A stretch of 64,000 nt of DNA from Ignavibacteriota bacterium (GTDB taxonomy: Bacteria > Bacteroidota > Ignavibacteria > Ignavibacteriales > Melioribacteraceae): positions 3,234,501 through 3,298,500 of the forward strand of contig JADJWT010000001.1 in assembly GCA_016716225.1 (NCBI GenBank), given 5' to 3'. Both the position numbers and the translations under genes were made by a program. The notes under the pieces were generated by a model. The model was not told where the DNA came from, searched no databases, and saw nothing but the letters and a program-made list of their open reading frames with translations. Positions 16,448-25,577 of this stretch are shown here, one piece after another; within the stretch, counting starts at the first letter, position 1, and the number at the start of each line of letters is the position of its first letter.

Positions 16448-18784
16448 CTAATTCTCAATTTTTATTTGTGTATAGTATTTTACCTTCTCAATAAATTCTT
16501 TACTATCAATTGGTTTAGGAATATAATCTGTTGCACCGGCTTCTAAACATTTCTCACGATCTCCTTTCATTGCAAAAGCTGTTAATGCAATAATTGGTGT
16601 ATCTTGGTAACCATCAATTTCTCTAATTTTTTGAGTTGCTTCAAATCCATTCATAACCGGCATTTGCATATCCATAAGGATTAAGTCTATTTTTTCTTTT
16701 TTACAAATATTTAAAGCTTCTTCACCATTCTCTACAACAACAACATTTTCAAATCCACTTTTTTTCAAAAGTCGTGTAACAATTATTTGTGAATGTTTAT
16801 AATCTTCTGCCATTAAAATTGTTTGGGAATCACTTTTTACTTTTACTTCTTCAATCGATTTAGTTTCTTCAAAATTATTTATCATTGTAGAAATTGCATT
16901 TTCCAGTTCATTCAAACTTGTACTTTTTTTATCAAGCAGATCAACAAACATTCCATCAATTTTTTGTAAATCTTGTTGATAATCTTCTTTTCCGGTGTAA
17001 ATAATTATTGGAAGTTTATCAAATTTTCCGTGAGATTTTATTTGTTTTATCAAATCAAAACCATTTAATTTTGGCATATCCAAATCAACAATTGCTAAAT
17101 CTAAATCTTTATCTATAATTAAATCAAGAACTAATTCCGGTCTGTGTTCTGCAATTACATTAAATCCGGCGGTTTGTACAGCTTGCTGAACCAATTTCAA
17201 AGTCGGCTGATCATCATCAACACAAAGTACTGTTGAATCTCTTCTTAATTTATAACTTGTTAAAATTTCAACAAGATTATTATAATTTATTGGCTTTACT
17301 AAATATTCAACTGAACCCATTAAATAAACTTTTTCTTTTTCCGCTTCCATTGAAAATACAATTACAGGAGTATTTCTTGTATGCTTATTGTTTTTAATTT
17401 TTTGCAAAATTTCTAAACTGTTTTCAGTGCCTTGCTCTACATTTAAAATTACCGCAACATATTTATTTTGTTGAAGAAGTTTTAATGCAAACTCACCGGA
17501 ATTTACAATATCAGTTTGGTAATTCCATTTTGATAAATAATTATTTAAAAGTGTAGATGAAGCTTGATCGCTTTCTATAACAAGAATTTTATCTTTTCCT
17601 AAATTATTATTTCCCATCAAAATTTCGTGAATTGATTTTTGAATTTCTTCTTGAAACGGCAAATTTAGATTTATTAAAAAATTATTTTCTTCAACATTTA
17701 GTTTTAATGATCCATCAAAAGATTCAATTAATTTAGTTAATAGATTTAGTGTTAAACCGCTTGTTTTATTTAATAATTCACGTTTTCCAAATGGTGTTTG
17801 AAGTTGATTTAATTCTATATTTTTAATTTTAGAATTTTTAGAAATAAAATTAAGATTTACATTATTTTCTGAAATTACTAAAGCATTTATTTCAACTTCG
17901 TTTAATTGAGATAAATCAATTGCAAGCTTTAAACAATTATCAAAAATTGATCTAAAAATATTCTCATCAAACTGAATTTCAATTTCGGAAATATTATTTA
18001 AAGTAATTTTACACTCAGTAAATTCATTATTTTTTTTGTTTAAATAATTCTCCGTGAAATTTTTAATATTGATTTTGCCTCTTAATTTATTCGTTTTATT
18101 TTCAAAAAGATTTAAAATATTCTCTAAATCTTCCAAAGTTGAAGAAATAAATTGATGAGAATTTTTAATTTGATTTAAATATTTATTAATGATGTTAGTA
18201 GGATTTTCTTCTTTTGCTAAAGTAACCAAACCGTTAATCGTTTTTAATTCTTTTTGAAAACCTTTAATACTTTTAGAGATTAGATTTTCGCTTGAATTTA
18301 ATTTACTTGTAATAATATTTTCAGAATTTTTCCAAGTTGAAAAACAATTCTGCACAAATTGTGAAATGATTAAAAACTTTTTTCTATTTACTGATGAAGG
18401 AAGAATTTTGTGGATTAATAATAATATTCCAAACTTATTTTCATCTAAATTAAAAATTATTGATTGCACACTTTCATTACTAAAATTTAATTCCGGATTG
18501 CATTCTTTAAAAATATTTCCGGTGAAGTTTAATTCATTTTTAAAATTGTAAAATTCTTTTACTGAAATATTTCGCGGAATTGATTGATCATCAATATTGA
18601 AAGATTTGCCAATCTGTAAAAAATAATTTTCTGAATTTTCTTCGAATAAATAAACTGATTTAAGATTTAGTTCATCGCTTAAAAACAAACACAAATCATC
18701 AGGAAATGATTTACTTCCTTTTTTTGCTAACTTGCGAAGAATATTTAAGTTTTCAAAAAGATTTAATTTTATATCATTTATCAT
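16448..18784 (-). CDS. Hybrid kinase-like protein with degenerate kinase core and three receiver domains
   Basis: The 778-residue soluble protein has a GAF-like N-terminus (about 1-150), a degenerate histidine-kinase core (about 165-378) and three response-regulator receiver domains. In the H-box the phospho-accepting His is replaced by Lys178 ('FQKELKTING' against the usual SHELRTPLNG), and the ATP-lid glycines are poorly kept ('TSGLTLNLL'). Receiver 1 (398-508) has Asn448 in place of the phosphorylated Asp ('VILNVEQG'). Receiver 2 (518-630, Asp567 in 'IVDLDMP') and receiver 3 (655-775, Asp705 in 'LMDMQMP', Lys in 'IPKPID') look functional. It probably accepts phosphate from other kinases and works as a phosphorelay or scaffold hub. 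No output domain is present. It is transcribed alone. Confidence 0.85.
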   Translation of the reverse strand: MINDIKLNLFENLNILRKLAKKGSKSFPDDLCLFLSDELNLKSVYLFEENSENYFLQIGKSFNIDDQSIPRNISVKEFYNFKNELNFTGNIFKECNPELNFSNESVQSIIFNLDENKFGILLLIHKILPSSVNRKKFLIISQFVQNCFSTWKNSENIITSKLNSSENLISKSIKGFQKELKTINGLVTLAKEENPTNIINKYLNQIKNSHQFISSTLEDLENILNLFENKTNKLRGKINIKNFTENYLNKKNNEFTECKITLNNISEIEIQFDENIFRSIFDNCLKLAIDLSQLNEVEINALVISENNVNLNFISKNSKIKNIELNQLQTPFGKRELLNKTSGLTLNLLTKLIESFDGSLKLNVEENNFLINLNLPFQEEIQKSIHEILMGNNNLGKDKILVIESDQASSTLLNNYLSKWNYQTDIVNSGEFALKLLQQNKYVAVILNVEQGTENSLEILQKIKNNKHTRNTPVIVFSMEAEKEKVYLMGSVEYLVKPINYNNLVEILTSYKLRRDSTVLCVDDDQPTLKLVQQAVQTAGFNVIAEHRPELVLDLIIDKDLDLAIVDLDMPKLNGFDLIKQIKSHGKFDKLPIIIYTGKEDYQQDLQKIDGMFVDLLDKKSTSLNELENAISTMINNFEETKSIEEVKVKSDSQTILMAEDYKHSQIIVTRLLKKSGFENVVVVENGEEALNICKKEKIDLILMDMQMPVMNGFEATQKIREIDGYQDTPIIALTAFAMKGDREKCLEAGATDYIPKPIDSKEFIEKVKYYTQIKIEN

Positions 18785-19229
18785 TTACAACTTTCCAATC
18801 TTTACCACAAAGTTAAAGGTGAATTTTTGAGAATGCAATATTATTATAATTGTAACTTATATTCGTTAAAAATTGCCATAATTTGAATATTATGAATATG
18901 TTTCAAAATTGGAATTAAAAATTCACAATATCTTTTTGAGATTTTTTTAACATTCCTAATTAAAATTAGTTGCAAAAAAAGTTTACAAAAATTTTAAAAA
19001 ACATTAAAACCATATTTTTTACATTATTTTTTTTAATGAATATTTATTTAAATAATTTGGCATAGAACGTGAAAGTTGAATTTACCTTATGAAAAATTAT
19101 AGTTAAAAATAATTTATAATTTGAAAGTGAAATACTTTTTAAAATTATTTTTGAATTTGGATAAATTTTAGCAAAGGGTATGGGGGAAATTAGCTCCGCT
19201 TTATGGCGGAGCCGATTTCCAAAATTTGA
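18785..19229. other. AT-rich intergenic region
   Basis: These 445 bases separate the start of the multi-receiver gene from the end of the peptidase gene, both on the minus strand. They should contain the promoter of the former. Apart from the hairpin at 19185-19220 I see no gene, RNA or repeat. Confidence 0.5.
19185..19220 (-). terminator. Long hairpin after the S9 peptidase gene
   Basis: GGAAAT (19185-19190) pairs with ATTTCC (19215-19220), and GCTCCGC (19193-19199) pairs with GCGGAGC (19206-19212). The two arms are joined by one G-U pair and one mismatch around a 6-base loop. It lies ten bases past the stop codon of the gene above, where a transcript end is expected, but it lacks a strong T-run. 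Confidence 0.5.
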
Positions 19230-21377
19230 TTAAAGATTATCGAAAAAGTAGTTTGAAATTTTTGTATATAGATGAAGCGCATCTTTTCCGCCAACTCCAT
19301 GACCGTGTCCAACGTAAGGATAAAAATCTAAAGGTTTATTTAAGTTTGCAGCTTTTTTCGCAAATTCTAAAGTATTTTCCCAAACAACAGTCGGATCTGA
19401 AGTTCCATGAACTAATAAAAGTTTTCCGTTAAGATTTTCAATATAGTTTAACAAACTTGCATTTTTATAACCTTCCGGATTTGTTTCCGGAGTATCCATA
19501 TATCTTTCACCGTACATAATTTCATAAAATTTCCAATCAATTACCGCACCTCCGCCAACACCAACTTTAAAAGTGTTATTTGTTCTCAACATTAATGAAG
19601 TTGTCATAAATCCACCGTAACTCCAGCCAAAAACTCCGATTCTTTCATGATCAATAAAATTTAGATTTTTCAAATAATTAATTCCTACCAGTTGATCTTC
19701 AATTTCAACAGTTCCCAAATTTCTAAAAATAGCTTGCTCAAATTCCAAGCCTCTATTAGCTGAGCCTTTATTATCAAGGGTGAAAACGATGTAACCATTT
19801 TGAGCCATAAATTGAAACCAAAAATCATAACGACCGAAATACCAATTATTTGTAACTAATTGTGCATGCGGTCCGCCATAAACGTAAATAATTACAGGAT
19901 ATTTTTTTGTTTCATCAAAATTTGGTGGAAGAATCATTCTGCAATAGAGATCAACATTATTTTTATCTTTTATTGTAAAAATTTTAGGCTTGGAGAAATT
20001 AAATTCCTCAATCGGATTTTCACTTTTATTAAGTTCAACTATTAATTCTCCATCTTCATCAATAATATTAGTAACAGAAGGAATGTCCAAACTTGTATAT
20101 GTATCAATAAAATAATTATTAAAAGAATTGAATTTTACTCTGTGATTTACATTAGCGCTTGTAATCCTTTTAATATCATTATTTTTTAAATTAATTATGT
20201 AAACATTATCTTCGATTGGAGAATCTTTAGTTGCTGTAATAAATAAATTTTTCCCAGATTTATCAAAACCAATAATTTGTTTTACAATCCAATTTCCGGA
20301 AGTAATTTGTTTTATTAATTTTCCATTAATATCATATAAATAAATGTGCTGCCAATTATCTCTTTCAGAAAACCACAAAAACTTTGTTGGATCATTTGGT
20401 AAAAATGTTAATTCATTTTCAGGTTCAACATATTCATTATCTTTTTCTTCAAACAAAATTTGTAATTGTTCACCGGTTAGAACATCATATTTTGCTAATT
20501 TTAAATGATTCTGATCTCTATTTAAATGTGCAATAAAAATATATTTTTCTGTAGGATCCCAAGAAACATTAGTTAAATATTGATCATTTGGTTCACCGGT
20601 TTTCAACCAAGTTGTATTTTTATTTTCGAAATTATAAATTCCAACTCTAACAATTTCAGTATTCTGTCCCGCCATTGGATATTTTATATTTTTCAATTTA
20701 GCAGGAGTTTCACCAATATCCACAATTGGATAATCAGTTACATTAGATTCATCTTTTTGATAAAATGCCAAGTAATTACTTTTAGGCGACCAAAATATTC
20801 CATCATTTATACCAAATTCAGAACGACTTACAGTTTGACCGCTAACAATATTTTTATTTTCTTCATTTGTGATCTGAAATTTTTTTGATGAATCTAATGA
20901 AGCAAAAAGATTGTTATCTATAGTAAATGCAGAATAAATATCGTTTGAAGCTGTTTCAAGATTTTCAGAATTAGTAGAAATTTTATTTAGAATTTTGTGA
21001 GATTTATTTTTTAAATCGATTGAAACTAAATAATTATTATTCCAAAATGTAAGTGTTTTTGAATCAATAAAATTAACATTTGGAAATTTGGATAATTTGT
21101 TTTCAAAAATTGAATTACTTAAAATATTATTCAACTGATTTAGGTTTAGTAAATTATTTTTACTTTTTTTTGAAACATTAAATTCAATTAAAACCGAATC
21201 GCCATCGATAAAACCTACGCTATTTGTATTTGGAATCCAATTGAGTTGCTTTAAAGTTTTTGGCGCCAATTTGGAGTATGAATTAAAAACAACATCTTCA
21301 ATAGTAAGATTTTTCTTCTGTGCAAAAGTTGAATTAATAATAAAAATAATAATAAATATTAAAATATTTGATTTCAT
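19230..21377 (-). CDS. Exported S9 family prolyl oligopeptidase / dipeptidyl peptidase IV
   Basis: The 715-residue protein has a signal peptide (1-19, 'NSTFAQ'), an N-terminal beta-propeller of the DPPIV_N type (about 90-470, with 'DGIFWSPKSNYLAFYQKDES' and 'VSWDPTEKYIFIAHLNRD') and a C-terminal alpha/beta-hydrolase domain. The catalytic triad is readable: Ser586 in 'GWSYGGF', Asp661 in 'GTSDPTV', and His693 in 'GHGHGVGG'. Such enzymes remove Xaa-Pro dipeptides from peptides in the periplasm. Length is normal for S9B. It is monocistronic, with 379 bases between its start and that of the divergent envelope operon. Confidence 0.93.
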   Translation of the reverse strand: MKSNILIFIIIFIINSTFAQKKNLTIEDVVFNSYSKLAPKTLKQLNWIPNTNSVGFIDGDSVLIEFNVSKKSKNNLLNLNQLNNILSNSIFENKLSKFPNVNFIDSKTLTFWNNNYLVSIDLKNKSHKILNKISTNSENLETASNDIYSAFTIDNNLFASLDSSKKFQITNEENKNIVSGQTVSRSEFGINDGIFWSPKSNYLAFYQKDESNVTDYPIVDIGETPAKLKNIKYPMAGQNTEIVRVGIYNFENKNTTWLKTGEPNDQYLTNVSWDPTEKYIFIAHLNRDQNHLKLAKYDVLTGEQLQILFEEKDNEYVEPENELTFLPNDPTKFLWFSERDNWQHIYLYDINGKLIKQITSGNWIVKQIIGFDKSGKNLFITATKDSPIEDNVYIINLKNNDIKRITSANVNHRVKFNSFNNYFIDTYTSLDIPSVTNIIDEDGELIVELNKSENPIEEFNFSKPKIFTIKDKNNVDLYCRMILPPNFDETKKYPVIIYVYGGPHAQLVTNNWYFGRYDFWFQFMAQNGYIVFTLDNKGSANRGLEFEQAIFRNLGTVEIEDQLVGINYLKNLNFIDHERIGVFGWSYGGFMTTSLMLRTNNTFKVGVGGGAVIDWKFYEIMYGERYMDTPETNPEGYKNASLLNYIENLNGKLLLVHGTSDPTVVWENTLEFAKKAANLNKPLDFYPYVGHGHGVGGKDALHLYTKISNYFFDNL

Positions 21378-21518
21378 ACAAATCCTATTTACGTTCTAAA
21401 AATTTGTTAATACAGTAAAGTTACAAAATGAAATAATGTTTTTTTTGTTTTTATAAGAAATGTTTACATGTAAAAATTACATCTTATTGTAAAATTGAAT
21501 ATTGATCACGAAATGTTA

Positions 21519-21551
21519 TTTGTAACAAAGTAAGAAAAATTTATAAATTTG
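21519..21551 (+). promoter_or_regulatory. Bacteroidota-type promoter for the envelope module
   Basis: TTTG at 21519-21522 and TAAATTTG at 21544-21551 match the Bacteroidota consensus TTTG-(19-21)-TANNTTTG with a 21-base spacer. It lies about 205 bases before the preferred start at 21757. The rest of the 379-base intergenic region shows only AT-rich sequence. Confidence 0.45.
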
Positions 21552-21756
21552 GGATTAAATCATGTCTCAAATAAAACCACTATGTGATTAAAATCAAAAT
21601 TATTGTTTTTACATTTTTACAAACATTCAAATTTCAACAAATAATATTGCATTTACTTCAGGAAAATAAATTCCCACAAATCAAATCATTTAAACTTTTA
21701 TTGTGGCACAAAATGTGTTTATTATCACAAGTTTAAGATCACTTATAGGAAGAAAA

Positions 21757-22731
21757 ATGACTGAAGCTCAATCAACAATTAATAATAATGGTAAAGCCGT
21801 TATTTCCGAAGAAAATTATTTATCAAATAAAATTTCTGAAATTAAAGAAAATCATCTAAAAAATATTTCACCAATAATTTTAATAAAGCCGGCAATATTT
21901 TCGTTTTTTGTTTTGTTGGGATCGATGTTTATTGATCTTTCTTCAGTTCCAATCTTGGGTAATATAACAATTGATATTGCAAAATCATTATATCCGGATT
22001 GGCAACAATCTGAAAAAACTATTGAGCCAATTCAATTTTGGTGGCTTCCATTAATAAGTTATTTATTTTTTATTTCAATTGCGATAAAAGAATACAAAGG
22101 ATTATTTAGTCATGTTCGTTCAACAACTCCGCGAGAAAATATTGATAGAATAATTTCATCCTCAATAAGTTTGATTGACGGTTACGCAACTGCGCTTCCT
22201 TTAATTGGTGCTGCATTTTTATTAGTAAGTATAAAATTGGGTCCGGAAATATTTTTAGGTTTATCTGTTCCATTTGAAATTAAAGCATTAATAGTTTTGG
22301 CAATTGCAAAATTATTTGAGCCGGTTTTAGATTATATCGGTGTGAAATTTCAAAAAGTGATAAATGTTGCTTCAGATTATCAAGAACAATTTTATCAAAA
22401 ACTTCAAGTGAAGCAAACAGATAAATTGATAAAATTACTTTCAGAAAATCACTCGCCAAAGGTTGCGGAAAATAATTTATCAATTGATAATTTGAAAAAT
22501 CTCCGTGAAGAATTAGAAAAAATTAAAACATTAAGTTTTGAATCATATCAGAATTTTAACATACTAAATAAACTTACAACCCAATTAAATTCAAGTCTTG
22601 AAAATAACGGAAAACACTTATCTGTATTGGGTCAAATGAGTCAATCAATTGATTCTATGGCATCAAATTTAAATAATGATAAAGTTTTACAATCATTAAA
22701 TAGTCTTGAACTTATTGTAAATAAAAGGTAA
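21757..22731 (+). CDS. Four-helix inner-membrane protein with coiled-coil tail (possible GldL/MotA-like motor subunit)
   Basis: I prefer ATG at 21757, which has AGGA seven bases upstream, over GTG at 21703. The protein of about 324 residues has four likely membrane helices: around 'KPAIFSFFVLLGSMF', 'WWLPLISYLFFISIA', 'TALPLIGAAFLLVSI' and 'IKALIVLAIAKLFEPVLDYI'. A cytoplasmic loop lies between helices 2 and 3, and a C-terminal coiled coil of about 100 residues follows. Two helices, a loop, two helices is the layout of MotA/TolQ/ExbB proton-channel proteins, and helix 3 resembles their 'APLLGLLGT' segment. The next gene looks GldM-like, so this may play the GldL role. The relation is based on topology and local pattern, not proven homology. 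Confidence 0.6.
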   Translation: MTEAQSTINNNGKAVISEENYLSNKISEIKENHLKNISPIILIKPAIFSFFVLLGSMFIDLSSVPILGNITIDIAKSLYPDWQQSEKTIEPIQFWWLPLISYLFFISIAIKEYKGLFSHVRSTTPRENIDRIISSSISLIDGYATALPLIGAAFLLVSIKLGPEIFLGLSVPFEIKALIVLAIAKLFEPVLDYIGVKFQKVINVASDYQEQFYQKLQVKQTDKLIKLLSENHSPKVAENNLSIDNLKNLREELEKIKTLSFESYQNFNILNKLTTQLNSSLENNGKHLSVLGQMSQSIDSMASNLNNDKVLQSLNSLELIVNKR

Positions 22732-22736
22732 GTAAA

Positions 22737-23684
22737 ATGGTTAGAAGAAGCAGAGATGCAAAATTTGTTATCTACCAAGTGCTTTACATTTTTGTAATTA
22801 CAGTATTAGCATTAAAAGGTGCAGAAATAAACTTGGGTGAAGTTGTAAAAAAAGAAAACGTTGTTTCTAAAACTGTGAGAGATTCTTTAATAAATGTTGT
22901 GGATTCTTTAAGCAAACTTGGGTTGAAACTTAATATAGAAATTGATCAAGATGTGGTTTCTGAAAATAAAGATTTAAAAGAAAAACTTTCTCAACTAAAT
23001 AATCAAGTTGCATCACTTTCTCAAAAAGTAAAAGAAACTCCAATTTTAGAACCTATTATTGAAAAAGAAATTAAAAAAGAAGAAAATGTTCCTTCGCCAT
23101 TTTCTAAAAGTTTGGAATTTTTACAATATGCTACAAACACAGCTGAAAATAAAGGAGATTACACTGTTACTTTAATCGATCCGAAGAATAATTCCGAATT
23201 AGTTAAAGTTGAACCAAATTCTAAAAAAGATTTTGAACTTTCAAATCAAAATGAAGTATTAATAAAATTCGCAAATCAAACAGAAAGAATAAAAGTTAAA
23301 AATAATCTTCCGCCAGAAATTGATATTAAAAAAGTTACAAATAAAATGGATAAGGGAGATATTTATGTTAAAGATTTGCAAAAAACTACTTGCTTTACTG
23401 TAGAAGTAAGAGATGAAAAAATTGAACAACTAAAAATTACTTTCTCTGGACCAATAACAGTTTCAAGTGCGCAAAAAGATAAAAAGGGGAATTTGATTTA
23501 TAACATTTCACTAAATCTTGCAAACACAGAAGAAAAATTCAATTCTTGGGCAGATAGAAATGAACAATTAGTAGATTCTGAAGGACGTTTTAAAACTAAC
23601 TTTTTCTTTACCGCTTACGATACTAAATCTAAACAAAAAACGGAAGTTGGCGAAGCATTTTACTTTACTGAATTTTCAAAATAA
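22737..23684 (+). CDS. Single-span periplasmic protein resembling the N-terminus of GldM
   Basis: The 315-residue protein begins 'RRSRDAKFVIYQVLYIFV' and continues 'ITVLALKGAEINLGEVV'. This follows the pattern of the GldM membrane helix (MINLMYLVLTALLALNVSAEIL) of the type IX secretion and gliding motor. A helical/coiled-coil part (about 40-115) and a beta-rich C-terminal part (about 135-315) come next, all predicted periplasmic. It is shorter than typical GldM (about 510 residues). It starts six bases after the preceding membrane-protein gene and 16 bases before an outer-membrane protein gene. It could be the periplasmic rod of an energised envelope complex. I would not name it gldM without a profile search. 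Confidence 0.6.
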   Translation: MVRRSRDAKFVIYQVLYIFVITVLALKGAEINLGEVVKKENVVSKTVRDSLINVVDSLSKLGLKLNIEIDQDVVSENKDLKEKLSQLNNQVASLSQKVKETPILEPIIEKEIKKEENVPSPFSKSLEFLQYATNTAENKGDYTVTLIDPKNNSELVKVEPNSKKDFELSNQNEVLIKFANQTERIKVKNNLPPEIDIKKVTNKMDKGDIYVKDLQKTTCFTVEVRDEKIEQLKITFSGPITVSSAQKDKKGNLIYNISLNLANTEEKFNSWADRNEQLVDSEGRFKTNFFFTAYDTKSKQKTEVGEAFYFTEFSK

Positions 23685-23699
23685 ACGAAATAAATTGAC

Positions 23700-24836
23700 A
23701 TGAAAAAAATTACTCTTATTATACTTTTAATTTTAAGTTTTGTAAATCATAATTCAATTTTTGCTCAAGATGAAGAAGAGCAAATTTTGTATTTCCAAAT
23801 GGAGCCGCTTGATGACTCTTTATTCGTAAACATTCAAGAAAATTTATTTATTGATCCACCGGATCCCAAAGCTGAAATGATTGTTGATTTGCGTGATTCA
23901 AAAAATAATACGATTGAAATTAAAAGCAGAATTTATCCTCTTGCAGCTTTGAAAGAAGAACTTCGTGCAAGAATTATTACTTATCCATTTAAAATAAATT
24001 TACAAGAAAACATAACTTACACAACCGTTTTTACTGATGTTTTCAGCAAAATGAAATTCAATAAAATTTTTGATACGCCAACTAAATATCAAATAAGTGC
24101 AGATCTGGCTTATATAAATCCGTATTTACAACTTTTCGGAGGTGAAAGATTTGGCGTTCCAATTAAAAAGGATATTGGAATTTCAATGGGATTGGGAACT
24201 CCATATTCCGGTCCGATGGAAACAGATTTGGTTGAAGCAAATTTTCATATTTTGGGATTTAGATTTGGTATGTTTGGATTTGTTGAAGCATTTTCAAAAT
24301 TGAAAGATGTAAACAACCATAATAATTTGTACGGTGCTCAAGGTTTTCAAGTAGGTTATGTAATTCCATTCGGAAATTTTTTTGAAATCAGTTACCATAG
24401 TGTGAATCAAGAATTAAGCGAGAGTGAATTTGCTTATCGAATGCAAGATTCAGTTGCGAGTTTAAACTATAAACCAATGATAATGAAAGATTCATATTTA
24501 AATTATGAATTGAGATATCCAGTTAGATTTTTAGGTTCAACAAGAAGTAGATTTTACGCAGCAAAATATTTGGATGAATGGCATTTCGGATTTGCAGGAA
24601 GAGAATTATCATTAGCTGGAAGTACATTTGATTTAAGATTAGACGCAATGCCAAAAAGTGAAGTAAGAAATCCGCAATATTTAATTGATATTTTAGTTCA
24701 AAGAATTATGGAAAATTGGGGATTTAGTTCATTTGCTTTAGGACCATCTGCAATATTTTCTAAAACGGATAATGGAAAATTTGGAGTCACTTCATTATTT
24801 GTAAATTTAAGATTAAAAGTTGGTACATCATTATAA
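23700..24836 (+). CDS. Outer-membrane beta-barrel-like protein of the envelope module
   Basis: The 378-residue protein has a signal peptide (1-22, 'NSIFAQ'). A first region of about 110 residues is followed by alternating amphipathic strands rich in Gly and aromatics ('GISMGLGTPYSGP', 'NFHILGFRFGMFGFVEAF', 'GFQVGYVIPFGNFFEISY') and a C-terminal strand 'TSLFVNLRLKVGTSL'. This pattern fits an outer-membrane barrel. It is the third gene of the tight cluster that begins at 21757, so it is the likely outer-membrane partner. I do not recognise a named family. Confidence 0.6.
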   Translation: MKKITLIILLILSFVNHNSIFAQDEEEQILYFQMEPLDDSLFVNIQENLFIDPPDPKAEMIVDLRDSKNNTIEIKSRIYPLAALKEELRARIITYPFKINLQENITYTTVFTDVFSKMKFNKIFDTPTKYQISADLAYINPYLQLFGGERFGVPIKKDIGISMGLGTPYSGPMETDLVEANFHILGFRFGMFGFVEAFSKLKDVNNHNNLYGAQGFQVGYVIPFGNFFEISYHSVNQELSESEFAYRMQDSVASLNYKPMIMKDSYLNYELRYPVRFLGSTRSRFYAAKYLDEWHFGFAGRELSLAGSTFDLRLDAMPKSEVRNPQYLIDILVQRIMENWGFSSFALGPSAIFSKTDNGKFGVTSLFVNLRLKVGTSL

Positions 24837-24862
24837 ATTTCATCTCTCACATGCAGAAACAA

Positions 24863-24888
24863 AAAACTCCGATTAGCGTCGGAGTTTT
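24863..24888. terminator. Bidirectional terminator between the envelope module and clpP
   Basis: A perfect 10-bp stem (24863-24872 with 24879-24888) has a 6-base loop and A/T runs on both sides. It lies between two convergent genes and can serve both. Confidence 0.85.
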
Positions 24889-24911
24889 AAATTTTAAATA
24901 AAATTTAATTT

Positions 24912-25541
24912 TTATTTTTTATCAGAATCGCCGAGCATTTTTCTTCGTTCGTGAACTTTATCTATAATTTTATAATCAACAGCTTCTGTAGCTGTCATAT
25001 AATAATCTCTATCGCAATCTTTCATAATTTGGTCAGTTGATTTTCCGGTATGATTTGCAAGAATTTTATAAAGTTTATCACGAGTTTTAATCATTTCTTT
25101 TGCATGAATTTCAATATCTGTTGTTTGTCCTTGTAAACCACCAACCCAAGGTTGATGAATCATAATTTTTGAATGAGGAAGTGAATAACGTTTATTTTCT
25201 GCTCCGCCAGCCAAAAGAACTGCTCCCATACTTGCTGCTAATCCAACACAATTTGTAGAAACATCCGGTTTAATAAATTGCATTGTATCATAAATTGCTA
25301 ATCCGGCAGAAACACTTCCTCCTGGTGAATTTATATATAAATTTATATCCTTTTCATGATCTTCAGCTTCTAGAAAAAGTAATTGAGCAATTACAACGCT
25401 TGCAACATGATCATCAATTGCTTCTCCAAGAAATATAATTCTCTCACGTAAAAGTCGTGAAAATATATCCATCCCACGTTCACCGCGTCCGGATTGTTCA
25501 ATTACATAAGGAATTAATGCATTATAAATTTTATCTGACAT
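24912..25541 (-). CDS. clpP: ATP-dependent Clp protease proteolytic subunit
   Basis: The 209-residue protein is the peptidase subunit that works with ClpX or ClpA in cytoplasmic protein turnover. The triad is Ser104 ('AASMGA'), His129 ('MIHQPW') and Asp178 ('DRDYYM'). 'NSPGGSVSAGLAIYDTM' and 'LPHSKIMIHQP' are typical. The residue before 'AASMGA' is Leu, where Gln is common. It lies 36 bases after tig on the same strand, the usual tig-clpP order; clpX is not next to it here. Confidence 0.97.
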   Translation of the reverse strand: MSDKIYNALIPYVIEQSGRGERGMDIFSRLLRERIIFLGEAIDDHVASVVIAQLLFLEAEDHEKDINLYINSPGGSVSAGLAIYDTMQFIKPDVSTNCVGLAASMGAVLLAGGAENKRYSLPHSKIMIHQPWVGGLQGQTTDIEIHAKEMIKTRDKLYKILANHTGKSTDQIMKDCDRDYYMTATEAVDYKIIDKVHERRKMLGDSDKK

Positions 25542-25577
25542 TTGATTTCCTAAATTTAGTTTAGAATTTTTCAGAAA

